DNA of 64,000 nucleotides. It comes from Iodidimonas nitroreducens. GTDB lineage: Bacteria > Pseudomonadota > Alphaproteobacteria > Sphingomonadales > Rhodothalassiaceae. Where the stretch lies: the NCBI RefSeq assembly GCF_008579165.1, contig NZ_BKCN01000007.1; one strand, written 5' to 3'. Positions 19,288 through 28,933 of the stretch are shown in pieces; position 1 is the stretch's first letter; each line of letters opens with the position of its first letter. A program made the translations under genes and the position numbers. Below the pieces are notes generated by a model. That model was not told where the DNA came from and did no database searches. It saw only the letters and a list, made by a program, of their open reading frames with translations.

Positions 19288-20028
19288 ATGATCATCAATG
19301 CGGCGTCTGCAATTCCTGTTGCGGCTTTTGCCCCGGCGGCCATCGTGGCAGCAGGGGGCGATGCTGCGCAAACGGGTGCTAGCACTGCCACCCAACAACA
19401 AAATGCTGCGAATAATCCTCGCGCCTTCAATCCGGCCAATCAAACCAGCCTGATCGCGGGCCCCACCGCCATCGTCGCCCAGCAGATTTCGCCCCCTTCA
19501 GCCGCGCCTGAAGAAGCGCCCGATGCCCAAGCAACGGAGCCAGACACGGCCGCCGTGCGCCTGCCCACCCAATTAAGCGATGAAGAACGCGCCGTGGTGA
19601 ATGATCTGCGGGCGCGGGATCGAGAGGTGCGCGCCCATGAAGCCGCCCATGCCACCGCCGGTGCGGGGATCGCCGGCCAGCCGCAATTTGAATTCACCAC
19701 CGGCCCCGATGGCCGCCAATATGCCATCGCCGGTGAGGTGGCCATCGATACCAGCCCCGTGGCCGGTGACCCTGAGGCCACCGCTGAAAAGATGGAGCAA
19801 GTCATCCGCGCCGCCCTCGCCCCGGCAGAACCATCGCCGCAGGATCGGGCGGTGGCTGCCCAGGCCCGGGCGCAATTACAGATCGCCCGCGCCGAAGCCG
19901 CAGCCCTTGAGCGCGCCGAATTGCGCAATGAAAATCCCGCATCCGGTGAGGCGATCACCGCCAATGCCCCCGGTGCCATCGCTTCCGGGACCCCGGCTCC
20001 CGGGCTGAGCCTGTCGCTCATCGCCTGA
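19288..20028 (+). CDS. SprA-related putative metalloprotease
   Basis: A 246-residue protein with an Ala/Gln-rich low-complexity N-terminal third and a conserved central block REVRAHEAAHATAGAG containing HExxH (HEAAH), followed by FTTGPDGRQYAIAGEVAID. This pairing is typical of the SprA-related family, predicted zinc peptidases with unproven activity. The C-terminal third is helical and Ala/Glu-rich. There is no clear signal peptide and no strong ribosome-binding site before the ATG. Confidence 0.75.
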   Translation: MIINAASAIPVAAFAPAAIVAAGGDAAQTGASTATQQQNAANNPRAFNPANQTSLIAGPTAIVAQQISPPSAAPEEAPDAQATEPDTAAVRLPTQLSDEERAVVNDLRARDREVRAHEAAHATAGAGIAGQPQFEFTTGPDGRQYAIAGEVAIDTSPVAGDPEATAEKMEQVIRAALAPAEPSPQDRAVAAQARAQLQIARAEAAALERAELRNENPASGEAITANAPGAIASGTPAPGLSLSLIA

Positions 20029-20044
20029 AGGCTAAAGGATTCTT

Positions 20045-21229
20045 TCAGGCATAAGCGAATAACCGCCGCAGGATATCGCCATAAATATCGCCAAGGGCGG
20101 CAAGATCAGACAGCGAAACGCATTCATTGGCCTTGTGCATGCTGGCCCCCACCAGACCAAATTCCGCCACCGGGCAATAATTTTTGATGAAGCGGGCATC
20201 GGATGTGCCGCCGGTGGTGGAAAGTTCGGGGCGGCAGCCCAGCCGGGCCACGATGGCTTGGGAAATGGCTTCGGAAAAAGGCCCGGGCGGGGTGAGAAAG
20301 GCCTCACCCGATATGGCAATCGTCAATTCATAGGGTACACCCACCGCATCGAGCCGGTCGCGCACCCAGCGTTCAAGGCTTTCGCCGCTATGGAGATCAT
20401 TAAAGCGGATATTAAACGCCGCTTCGGCCATGCCGGGGATCACATTGGTGGCATGATTGCCCACCTCGATGCTGGTAATTTCCAGATTGGATGGCTGGAA
20501 ATGGGGTGTTCCTTCATCGAGCCGTTCGGCCCCCAAGGCATCGAGCAGGCGGATCAAACCGGGAATGGGATTGTGCGCCAGATGGGGATAGGCCACATGG
20601 CCCTGTTGGCCCTGCACCAAAAGCCGGGCATTGAAGCTGCCGCGTCGGCCGATTTTCACCATTTCCCCCAGATGCGAGGGATTGGTCGGCTCCCCCACCA
20701 AGCACATATCGGGGATATGGCCTTGGCCCGCCATCCATTCCAGCACCTTCACCGTGCCATTGATCGCCGGGCCTTCTTCATCGCCGGTGATCAAAAAACT
20801 GAGCGAGCCGGAAAAACCATCCCCCATCTCGGCCAGATAATCGCGGGCGGCGCAGATAAAGGCGGCAATCGCCCCCTTCATATCGGCAGCGCCGCGCCCC
20901 ATCAGCACATCATCTTCGATGATCGCGGCAAAAGGATCCACCTGCCAGCGTTCGGGGTGGCCCACCGGCACCACATCGGTATGCCCGGCAAAACAGATAT
21001 GGGGTGACCCCGTACCGATGCGGGCAAAGAGATTATCCACCCGCGCCGTGCCCGGCGATTCAAAGGGCAGGCGGGTGCAATCAAATCCCAGATCGGTGAG
21101 CACCGCCTGCACCAGATCAAGCGCCCCCTCATCGCGTGGGGTGACCGATGGGCAGCGGATCAAAGCCTGCGCCAAGCGCACCGCATCCAGCCCGCCGCCT
21201 TCAAGCGAGATATCCGACATGTTCACCAT
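20045..21229 (-). CDS. dapE: Succinyl-diaminopimelate desuccinylase
   Basis: Zinc-dependent M20-family enzyme that removes succinate from N-succinyl-L,L-diaminopimelate in the lysine/meso-DAP pathway that feeds peptidoglycan. It shows the zinc-ligand motif FAGHTDVVPVG, GRGAADMKGAIAAF, the catalytic glutamate in ITGDEEGPA, and STTGGTSDARFI near the C-terminus. About 394 residues. I start at the ATG at 21229 (MVNMSD), just after the dapD stop; the frame is open further upstream inside dapD. It forms a two-gene operon with dapD. Confidence 0.95.
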   Translation of the reverse strand: MVNMSDISLEGGGLDAVRLAQALIRCPSVTPRDEGALDLVQAVLTDLGFDCTRLPFESPGTARVDNLFARIGTGSPHICFAGHTDVVPVGHPERWQVDPFAAIIEDDVLMGRGAADMKGAIAAFICAARDYLAEMGDGFSGSLSFLITGDEEGPAINGTVKVLEWMAGQGHIPDMCLVGEPTNPSHLGEMVKIGRRGSFNARLLVQGQQGHVAYPHLAHNPIPGLIRLLDALGAERLDEGTPHFQPSNLEITSIEVGNHATNVIPGMAEAAFNIRFNDLHSGESLERWVRDRLDAVGVPYELTIAISGEAFLTPPGPFSEAISQAIVARLGCRPELSTTGGTSDARFIKNYCPVAEFGLVGASMHKANECVSLSDLAALGDIYGDILRRLFAYA

Positions 21230-21233
21230 GCCA

Positions 21234-22100
21234 TCAACTGCGCAACAAGGCATTGACCGAGGTTTTCGCCCGGGTGCGGGCATCCACCCGCTTCACGATC
21301 ACCGCGCAATAAAGCCCCGGCCCCGGCGATCCATCAGCCAGGGGTTTGCCCGGCAAGGTTCCCGGCACCACGACCGAGTAGGCGGGCACCCGGCCCATGA
21401 AAATCTCGCCGCTTTCCCGGTCGATGATTTTGGTGGACGCCCCCAGATAAACCCCCATCGACAACACCGCCCCCCGTTCCACGATCACCCCTTCCGCCAC
21501 TTCGGCGCGGGCCCCGATGAAGCAATCATCCTCGATGATCACCGGGCTGGCCTGCAAGGGTTCCAGCACGCCGCCGATCCCAACGCCGCCCGACAAATGC
21601 ACATTGGCCCCGATCTGTGCGCAGGAGCCAACGGTGGCCCAGCTATCGACCATGGTCCCCGGCCCCACATGGGCACCAAGATTAACAAATGACGGCATCA
21701 GCACCGCACCTTTACCGATGAAGGCAGAATGACGAACGATGGCCCCGGGCACAGCGCGAAAACCGGCCCGCCGGAAATGCGCTGCCGTCCAGCCCTCGAA
21801 TTTCGAGGGGACCTTATCAAACCAGGCCGTATTGGTGCCCGGCCCGCCTTCGATCAAAACCATATCATTAAGGCGAAAGGATAATAAAACCGCCTTTTTC
21901 AGCCATTCATGAACCTGCCATGGGCCGTCATCCCCCTCGCGGGAGGCGACCCGAAAGCGGCCCTCGTCAAGCCCCGCAAGGCAGGCGGCCACCGCATCGC
22001 GCACTTCCCCGGTGGTTTGGGTGTTGATTTGATCGCGCTGCTCGAAGGCATCATCGATGATCTGGCGTAAATTCTGGGGAGAAAGGTCTTGATGGGGCAT
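21234..22100 (-). CDS. dapD: Tetrahydrodipicolinate N-succinyltransferase
   Basis: Succinyl-CoA-dependent enzyme of the succinylase branch of DAP/lysine synthesis. It has an N-terminal helical domain and a left-handed beta-helix of hexapeptide repeats (VLMPSFVNLGAHVGPGTMVD, QIGANVHLSGGVGIGG, VIVERGAVLSMGVYLG). The 288-residue length is typical. I start at MPHQDLSPQ (22100), preceded by GAGAAG; the longer frame to 22139 adds residues with no family match. It lies directly upstream of dapE, so consecutive pathway steps are co-transcribed. Confidence 0.95.
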   Translation of the reverse strand: MPHQDLSPQNLRQIIDDAFEQRDQINTQTTGEVRDAVAACLAGLDEGRFRVASREGDDGPWQVHEWLKKAVLLSFRLNDMVLIEGGPGTNTAWFDKVPSKFEGWTAAHFRRAGFRAVPGAIVRHSAFIGKGAVLMPSFVNLGAHVGPGTMVDSWATVGSCAQIGANVHLSGGVGIGGVLEPLQASPVIIEDDCFIGARAEVAEGVIVERGAVLSMGVYLGASTKIIDRESGEIFMGRVPAYSVVVPGTLPGKPLADGSPGPGLYCAVIVKRVDARTRAKTSVNALLRS

Positions 22101-22232
22101 GGATCGGGGCTTCTCGCAAAAGGCTGTTGATAAACGCAATCCTTAAAGCCCGGAGCATAGCCAGCGAAGCCCGACTGTCAATCTTCCCTGTTCTTTCCCA
22201 ATCCCACAAAAAAGCGATGGGCCGGGCGGCGT

Positions 22233-22907
22233 TTAAAGCTGGGCGCGCAAAAAGGCCGACAGATCATCGGTTTCATGATGTACGGCCTTTGGTTCATGCT
22301 CCATCGCCCCATAGGCATAGCCGGTGCGCAGCCACACCGTGGTCATCCCCCGGGCGGCGGCGGGCACCAGATTACGGGCCATATCTTCAAACATCACCGC
22401 TTTTTGCGGATCGATCCGATACTGTTCTAAAAAGCGATCATAGGTCACGCCTGCCGGTTTGGGATGATAATCGGCTGCCGCGATATCGAACACATCCTCG
22501 ATCAGATGATCGATCCCCAAACGCGCCATCACCCGCCCGGCATGGGGCACCGAGCCATTGGTGAACACGATCTTGCGCCCCGGCAGTGCCGACAAAACAT
22601 CCGCCAGCTCAGGGTTGGGCGGCACCGGGCTGACATCAATATCATGCACCTGATCAAGAAAGCTTTCGGGGTGCACATCATGATGATCCATCAAACCGCG
22701 CAAAGTGGTGCCGTGGCTCAGAAAATATTTCTTTTGCAAAGCCCGGGCAGCCTCCAGATCAAGGCCCAGAAGTTCGGCAACAAAAGCGCTCATCTTCACA
22801 TCGATCTGGCTGAAAAGATCACAGCTTGGTGAATAGAGCGTATTATCCAGATCAAAAACCCAGGTTTCAACATTCTGTATTTTGGGAAATACCATATTTT
22901 CTGCCAA
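22233..22907 (-). CDS. HAD-family pyrimidine 5'-nucleotidase-like phosphatase
   Basis: A 224-residue haloacid-dehalogenase hydrolase. Motif I is FDLDNTLY (nucleophile Asp plus acid/base Asp), motif II lies in KIVFTNGS, and the KPAG and MFEDMARNL segments give motifs III and IV. The helical cap with KKYFLSHGTTLRGL is characteristic of the Sdt1-type pyrimidine nucleotidase subgroup, so a nucleoside monophosphate substrate is likely but inferred. Divergent from the GGDEF gene. Confidence 0.85.
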   Translation of the reverse strand: MAENMVFPKIQNVETWVFDLDNTLYSPSCDLFSQIDVKMSAFVAELLGLDLEAARALQKKYFLSHGTTLRGLMDHHDVHPESFLDQVHDIDVSPVPPNPELADVLSALPGRKIVFTNGSVPHAGRVMARLGIDHLIEDVFDIAAADYHPKPAGVTYDRFLEQYRIDPQKAVMFEDMARNLVPAAARGMTTVWLRTGYAYGAMEHEPKAVHHETDDLSAFLRAQL

Positions 22908-22996
22908 TATCTGCTCGCTTATGCGCGTTTCATCGTTCAGTCTTACCGCATGATATTAAGCCCGCTTTAAGATCAAATCCCTTAAAATCACGCATT

Positions 22997-24781
22997 ATGA
23001 ACACATCCGGCATCACATCGAAAATGGATAAGAGCGGCAATGGCTTCAAGGGCGAAGGCGAAAATGCCTCGCTTTTGATCGCCCGTGCCGAATGTCCGGC
23101 CATGCTGGTGCATGTCAATGGCGCGGTCATCCAATCCAATGAACAGGCCCAACCGCTGGCCCGGGCAATGGATGATCGCGATCCCGATTTGCGGGGGCTT
23201 ATCTTCAGCGCCGCCGCCAATGGGGCACCGGCCACCGGACGGGTGATATTGGGCGAGCCGGAAGCCCAGCATCTGGTTTATGAAATTCAGGTGATGCCCT
23301 ATGAAAGCAGCCATCTGCTGATCACCGCTCGCGAGGTGACCTTTGAAAACAATCTCACCCGGGCCTTGCTCAAAAGCCGCGATCTTTACAAGGATCTGAT
23401 GCATTGCTCGGCGGATTTCGGATGGGAAACCGATGCCGAAGGGGCCTTTAGCTATGTCAGCCCCACCGGGGCTTTGGGCTTTGCCGCCAAAGATATGAAT
23501 GGCCGCCGGGCGGAAAACCTGTTTCAACTAAGCCCCGAAGATGCCCGCATCGTTTTCTCTACCCGCCTGCCCCAACGCATGACCAAAGTACGGGCCTGCG
23601 ATCATCAGGGCCACCCGGTTCTGCTGTCGGTGTCCTGCGTGCCGGTCACCGATCCTGAAGGCGCATGGTGCGGGGCGCGGGGTGTGGCCCGCGATATCAC
23701 CCGTGAAAATGAGCGCGAGATCGCCCAAAAGCTCGATCAGGCGCGGCAATCGCTTTTGGCCCGCATCGTGCTCGATATCCGCATGGAGGCCGACCCGGCG
23801 GAAATCGTTGCCTCTGCTGCCGAGGCGGCGGCTCAGGCCCTGCGATCCCATCATGGCTGGGCTTTGCGCCATGAAGCCACAGATGATACCAATCCCATGA
23901 TCCACCATAGCCCCTTGGATCAAGGCGGCGATCTGGTGGATATGGCGCTTTCGGCCCTTGATCAAACTCTCCGGAATGGGGGCGAAGATGGGAGCCAGGA
24001 TGGCATCGAGGATGCACGGGTTGAACTGGGCCATGGCGATATTCCCTGCCTGATCGCCTTTGCGGGGCCCGCCCAGGGCATTTCCGCCACCATCGTTTTT
24101 ACCCGCGATGCTTCGGCCGAGCCATGGCGCGCCCATGAGGTGGAACTGGTGCATGGCATTTGCGGGCATCTGGCAATTGCCCTGAAACAGGCCGCTATGG
24201 TGCATAAGCTGCGCATCCTGTCGCGCGTCGATGATCTGACCGGGCTGCTCAATCGCCGGGCTTTGTTCGAGGAGATGAGCGCCCGGCTTGGGCATCAGAA
24301 ACGCAGCCGCAGAGAAGGCTGTTTTCTGTTCATCGATCTGGATCATTTCAAGCAGGTGAATGATCGTTTGGGCCATGCCGCCGGCGATGCCGTGCTGCGC
24401 AAGCTGGGATCTTTGCTGCGCAACAAAAGCCGGGTGGGCGATCTGGAAGGCCGCATCGGTGGTGATGAATTTGGCCTGTGGCTGCAGGATACCGATTTAA
24501 GTGGTGCCGAGATCAAGGCGCAAAATCTGCTGGAACTGGTGCCCCTCTTGCGGGAAACGGCGGGGGATATGAACTCGCCTTTGTCGATGTCGATCGGCAT
24601 TGCCCGCAGCCGTCCCGATCATCCCGATAGCCCCGAACATCTGGCGGATCGCGCCGATCATGCCCTTTATGCCGCCAAGCAACAGGGCCGGGCGGCGATT
24701 GTCGTCGCCCCCGACGACGGGGAAAATAATGTCGTCGCCCCTGATGAGGTGGCCTCCCCCCAAAAGGAAGGCGCCGCCTGA
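22997..24781 (+). CDS. PAS/GAF diguanylate cyclase (GGDEF)
   Basis: Probable c-di-GMP synthase of 594 residues. An N-terminal PAS-like region is followed by a second PAS domain near residues 125-235 (HCSADFGWETDAEGAFSYVS), a GAF-like region to about 410, and a GGDEF domain with DDLTGLLNRRALFEEM, FIDLDHFKQVNDRLGH and GRIGGDEFG; the intact GGDEF signature suggests an active enzyme. No membrane helix is seen, so it is cytosolic. I start at the ATG at 22997; the upstream frame overlaps the divergent HAD gene promoter. Its stop overlaps the DUF2336 start as TGATG, so the two are coupled. Confidence 0.9.
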   Translation: MNTSGITSKMDKSGNGFKGEGENASLLIARAECPAMLVHVNGAVIQSNEQAQPLARAMDDRDPDLRGLIFSAAANGAPATGRVILGEPEAQHLVYEIQVMPYESSHLLITAREVTFENNLTRALLKSRDLYKDLMHCSADFGWETDAEGAFSYVSPTGALGFAAKDMNGRRAENLFQLSPEDARIVFSTRLPQRMTKVRACDHQGHPVLLSVSCVPVTDPEGAWCGARGVARDITRENEREIAQKLDQARQSLLARIVLDIRMEADPAEIVASAAEAAAQALRSHHGWALRHEATDDTNPMIHHSPLDQGGDLVDMALSALDQTLRNGGEDGSQDGIEDARVELGHGDIPCLIAFAGPAQGISATIVFTRDASAEPWRAHEVELVHGICGHLAIALKQAAMVHKLRILSRVDDLTGLLNRRALFEEMSARLGHQKRSRREGCFLFIDLDHFKQVNDRLGHAAGDAVLRKLGSLLRNKSRVGDLEGRIGGDEFGLWLQDTDLSGAEIKAQNLLELVPLLRETAGDMNSPLSMSIGIARSRPDHPDSPEHLADRADHALYAAKQQGRAAIVVAPDDGENNVVAPDEVASPQKEGAA

Positions 24782-26012
24782 TGAGCACCGACCTTCCCCC
24801 CATGGATGAGGAGTATCTGAAGGCCCGCAGCTACTGGTGGAGGGCGAGGTGGAAGATCGCATCACCCTTGCCAAGGATCACAAAACCCGGCCCGAGGTGC
24901 TCTATTTTCTGGCTGAGGATGAAAGCCCCGATGTGCGCCGGGATGTGGCCGCCAATGCCAGCACGCCCCATCAGGCCGATCTGATATTGGTTGGTGATGA
25001 TGATGATGGGGTGCGGGCGGAACTGGCGCGCAAAATCGCCCGGCTGGTGCCCGGCCTTGATGCCATGGAAAGCGGCCGCCTTCATGATCATGTGCTGGCA
25101 ATGCTTGATCAGCTTGCCAAAGACAGTCTGCCCAAGGTGCGGGCCATTCTGGCCGAGGAAATCAAGCGATCCGCTCTGGTGCCGAAAACGGTGATCCTGA
25201 AGCTGGCGCGCGATCTTGAAGAAACCGTTTCCTGCCCGATTTTGGAATATTCGCCGCTTTTGGATGATGATGATCTGCGTGAGATCATCGCCGCCGGGCT
25301 ATCGCAACAGGCGCTGGTTTCCATCGCCCGGCGCGATCAATTGAGCGAAAACGTCTCGGATGATATTGCCGGAAGCCTTGAAATCCCCGCCGTTGCAGCC
25401 CTTCTGGCCAATCCCAGCGCCCAGATTCGCGAAGAGACTTTGGATCAGATCATCGAGCAGGCGCGCCAAGTCAGCGCGCTCCACAAACCCCTGGCCCTGA
25501 AGCCCGCGCTTTCAATCCGGGCGATGAAGCGCATCGCCAGCTTTGTCGCCAGCGCTTTGGTGCATCAGATGATCGAAAGCAGTGGGCTGAACCATCAGGC
25601 CGCCGATGGCCTTTTGGATGAAGTGCGCAAGCGGATCATGACCGAACGGGTGGATGATAGCGAAGCCCAAAGGCTGGCGGAACAGGCCCGCGATCATTAC
25701 CGGCGGGGGATGCTCACCGATGACTTCATCGCCGATAGCATCACCGCCAATCGGCGCGAGCTTTTGATCCAGTGTCTGGCGGTGATGAGCGAACTGGAAC
25801 CGCGCATCGTGCGCCAGATTCTGTTTTCCAAAAGCGGCCGGGCGGTCACCGCACTGGTCTGGAAGGCCGGGCTTTCCATGCGCACGGCCTTTCAGATGCA
25901 AACCGAAATCGCCCTCGTCTCGCCCGCCCAGCGCATTGCGGCGCAAGACGGGAAAGACTATCCGATGGATGAGGACGAAATGGTCTGGCAGCTCAGCTAT
26001 TATACCGAGTAG
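24781..26012 (+). CDS. DUF2336 family protein, frame break near start
   Basis: About 410 residues, mostly helical repeats of HEAT-like character (VLYFLAEDESPDVRRDVAANA, LPKVRAILAEEIKRSALVP, VAALLANPSAQIREETLDQI). DUF2336 proteins are frequent in alphaproteobacteria and often sit near signalling genes; no activity is established. The first 15 codons are in a different frame from the rest; one base added near 24825-24829 gives LKARxLLVEGEVEDRITLA. The start overlaps the stop of the diguanylate cyclase (TGATG), so it may act in the same c-di-GMP or stress response; that is inference. Confidence 0.82.
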
Positions 26013-26025
26013 GTTCGCGCCCGGC

Positions 26026-26946
26026 TTATTCGGTGGGCAAAAAGCCTTCGATGGAAAGATAGCGCTCGCCCGTATCATAGCAAAAGCCAAGGATGGTGCT
26101 GCCCTTATCGATTGAGGGCAGTTTTTTGGCAATCGCCGCCAAAGTTGCCCCCGATGAAATCCCGATCAGCATCCCTTCTTCACGGGCGGCCCGGCGGGCC
26201 ATTTCCATCGATTCCTGCGGATTGACCTCGACCACCCCATCGAGCAGGGAGACATCAAGAATATCGGGCACAAAACCGGCACCAATGCCCTGAATGGGAT
26301 GCGGCCCGGGCTTGCCCCCTGAAAGCACCGGCGAGGCTTCCGGCTCGACCGCCAGAACCTGCAGATCGGGATAGGATTTTTTCAAAATTTCCGCGCAGCC
26401 GCCAATATGCCCCCCGGTGCCCACGCCGGTGATCATATAATCAAGGCCATTGGGAAAATCGGCGAGAATTTCCTGCGCCGTGTGCTTGCGATGGGCATCC
26501 AGATTGGCAGGATTGGTAAATTGCTGCGGCATCCAGGCGCCGGGGGTGCTTTCAACCAGCTCCTTGGCGCGGGCAATCGCCCCCGACATGCCTTTTTCCC
26601 GCGGGGTCAGCACAAATTCGGCACCATAAGCCAGCATCAGCCGCCGACGTTCGATCGACATGCTTTCCGGCATCACTAAAATGAGCTTATAGCCCTTCAC
26701 CGCCGCCACAATCGCCAGACCAATGCCGGTATTGCCCGAGGTCGGCTCGATGATCACCCCGCCGGCTTTCAGCGCCCCCGATTCTTCCGCTGCCTCGACC
26801 ATGGCAAGGGCGATCCGATCCTTGATCGAGCCGCCGGGATTGACCCGCTCCTGCTTGATCCAAACCTCGTGGCTATCGCCGAATAATCGGTTGATCCGCA
26901 CATGAGGGGTATTGCCGATAGTCTCTAAAATCGTTTTCGCGCGCAT
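26026..26946 (-). CDS. cysK: Cysteine synthase A (O-acetylserine sulfhydrylase)
   Basis: PLP enzyme that makes cysteine from O-acetylserine and sulfide. The PLP lysine lies in NPGGSIKDRIA, the substrate loop is EPTSGNTGIGLA, the PLP phosphate site is TGVGTGGHIGGC, and GISSGATLAA is present near the C-terminus. 306 residues is the normal size. The serine acetyltransferase that makes its substrate lies just upstream on the same strand, so the cysteine pathway is paired here. Confidence 0.96.
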   Translation of the reverse strand: MRAKTILETIGNTPHVRINRLFGDSHEVWIKQERVNPGGSIKDRIALAMVEAAEESGALKAGGVIIEPTSGNTGIGLAIVAAVKGYKLILVMPESMSIERRRLMLAYGAEFVLTPREKGMSGAIARAKELVESTPGAWMPQQFTNPANLDAHRKHTAQEILADFPNGLDYMITGVGTGGHIGGCAEILKKSYPDLQVLAVEPEASPVLSGGKPGPHPIQGIGAGFVPDILDVSLLDGVVEVNPQESMEMARRAAREEGMLIGISSGATLAAIAKKLPSIDKGSTILGFCYDTGERYLSIEGFLPTE

Positions 26947-27022
26947 GGCTGTCGTCTCCTGTCAATCAAGGTCATCATTGATGCCGCACGCGGCGCGCGC
27001 GGTTGTATCTGCTGATCAGAGT

Positions 27023-27894
27023 TCAGATGGTAAAATCATCGGATCGTTCGGGTTCGGGCTCGGCCAAACCCTGCCACCCCACCGAGCGATACATCACCCG
27101 GCTGCCCGGCGGCACGCTTTTGGTGAGCCACACATTGCCGCCGATCACCGATCCCCGGCCAATCACCGTCTCCCCGCCCAAAATCGTCGCATTGGCATAG
27201 ATCACCACATCATCCTCGATGGTGGGGTGCCGCTTGGTATTTTGATAATCCCGCTTCACGCTCAAAGCACCCAAGGTCACCCCTTGATAAATTTTCACAT
27301 GATTGCCGATCACTGCCGATTGGCCGATGACCACCGATGTGGCATGATCCAGAAACAGGCCATGGCCGATGGTGGCCCCGGGATTGATATCAACCCCTGT
27401 CAGGCGATGGGCATATTCGCTCATCAATCGCGGTAATAGCGGCACATTTTCGCGCACCAGCCGATTGGCCAGCCGATAGGCCGCCACCGCATAAATGCTG
27501 GGATAGGCCAAAATCACTTCATCCAATGATCCCGCTGCCGGGTCTCCGGCCAGAGCGGCTTCGGCATCTTCGCGCACCGTATCGGCAATTTCGGGCAAAG
27601 CGCGGGCAAAACGCAGGGCAATGCCCGCAGCCTCGGAGCACTGTTCGGGCATCACTTCGCACAGCACATAGCGCAAGCGCCCCATCATCTGGATCATCCG
27701 GCTTCGATCTCGCGCGCTGATTTGGGCCTATGGGGCGAAAGATGGGGGAAAATCAGGCCCATGCAATCATCAAGCAGGCGGCCCGCCTCTTCCATATGGA
27801 TATCGGGGATCTGGCCATAATGGCCATGCCGTTCAATGAGCGCTTTGGCCACACCCAAAAGATCCGGCGGCGCATTTTGCATGACCTCATCCAT
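27023..27894 (-). CDS. cysE: Serine O-acetyltransferase (EpsC/CysE type), probable frame break
   Basis: Acetyl-CoA-dependent enzyme making O-acetylserine for cysK. The C-terminal left-handed beta-helix is clear (GVDINPGATIGHGLFLDH, TSVVIGQSAVIGNHVKIYQG, ATILGGETVIGRGSVIGGN). The N-terminal helical part is in another frame (27694-27894, MDEVMQNAPPDLLGVAKAL). One C added near 27700 joins EIEA to RMIQMMGRLRYV and gives about 290 residues, the size of the longer EpsC-like form. Without correction it reads as two ORFs overlapping by ATGA, so two separate genes cannot be fully excluded. Confidence 0.88.
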
Positions 27895-28052
27895 CAGCGA
27901 AAATCCTGCTTTAAGGGCATAGACCCTAAATCTTTATCACAATCTGAGCACACATCCATTTATTAAGGAGCCAGATCGCGATACGCAAGGCACAGCAAAG
28001 CCATGGTCACAAGAGCGTGACCAGAAAGCCGGGCCAATCGGGGTGCAAGGGA

Positions 28053-28835
28053 TCAGCCCAAAAGCGCAGGATAATGCTGATGGGCGGGATCATCGCGCAT
28101 CAGTTGATCGGATAAATCCATGACCTGCGTATTCACCTGCTTCATGAAATGGGCTTTATCGGTGCTGTGGGCCAGCGGGGCGCCAATGATATAAACCACC
28201 CGCCCCGGCCGCCTTTTGCCCAAGCCCCGGGGCCAGTGCAGGCCGGAATTGGTGGCCATCGGCACCACCGGCAGGCTGCCATCCTCCTGCAGATAATAGG
28301 CCCCGCTTTTCAAAGGGCGATGCTGCCCCGGCAATGTGCGGGTGCCCTCGGGAAAAACCACCAGCGGCCGTTTGCCTTCGCGGATCGCGCGGATGACCCG
28401 GGGCATTTCCTGATGCGCCTGCCCCGATTGCCGATCGATGCGCACGATATCCAGCTTACGCAGCAACAAACCGATCACCGGCACCCGAAATAATTCTTTT
28501 TTGGCCAGTGCCGTCATATCAGGCAGATGATGGAAAATCACGATGGCATCCAGATCCGACATATGCTTTGAAACAATGATCAAGGCTTCATTGGGGCGCA
28601 GATGTTCAGCCCCCCGCACCTCAACCGTGATCCCGGCAATCACCCGCGCCATCCATAAAACCGCATGGGTCCAGAGCCAGATGCCCCGGCTCATCGCCCG
28701 CCGACCGGGTAAAGGAATGGTGATTAATAAACCTGTCGCCCATAACAAGGTAAAAGTGTAAAATGCGAGATTGAAAAGGATTGACCGCACGATTTTTATA
28801 CTCCACCACCATTTGTAAAAGAAATGCCCCTGCAT
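28053..28835 (-). CDS. plsC: 1-acyl-sn-glycerol-3-phosphate acyltransferase (PlsC family)
   Basis: Inner-membrane acyltransferase that puts the second acyl chain on lysophosphatidic acid. It has an N-terminal membrane helix (about residues 15-40), the catalytic H-x4-D motif in SKHMSDLDAIV, and the substrate motif VVFPEGTRT. The 260-residue length is normal. It is divergent from the MASE1 kinase gene. Some family members acylate other lipids, so substrate is by family. Confidence 0.9.
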   Translation of the reverse strand: MQGHFFYKWWWSIKIVRSILFNLAFYTFTLLWATGLLITIPLPGRRAMSRGIWLWTHAVLWMARVIAGITVEVRGAEHLRPNEALIIVSKHMSDLDAIVIFHHLPDMTALAKKELFRVPVIGLLLRKLDIVRIDRQSGQAHQEMPRVIRAIREGKRPLVVFPEGTRTLPGQHRPLKSGAYYLQEDGSLPVVPMATNSGLHWPRGLGKRRPGRVVYIIGAPLAHSTDKAHFMKQVNTQVMDLSDQLMRDDPAHQHYPALLG

Positions 28836-28933
28836 GAAGATGCCGCATCCTTTTGCATTGATCCTTTTAAAGCCTTGAAAGCCTGATCAACAGCAAAAAA
28901 ACAGCCCCCCCATCGCCATTGATAACACGCCCC

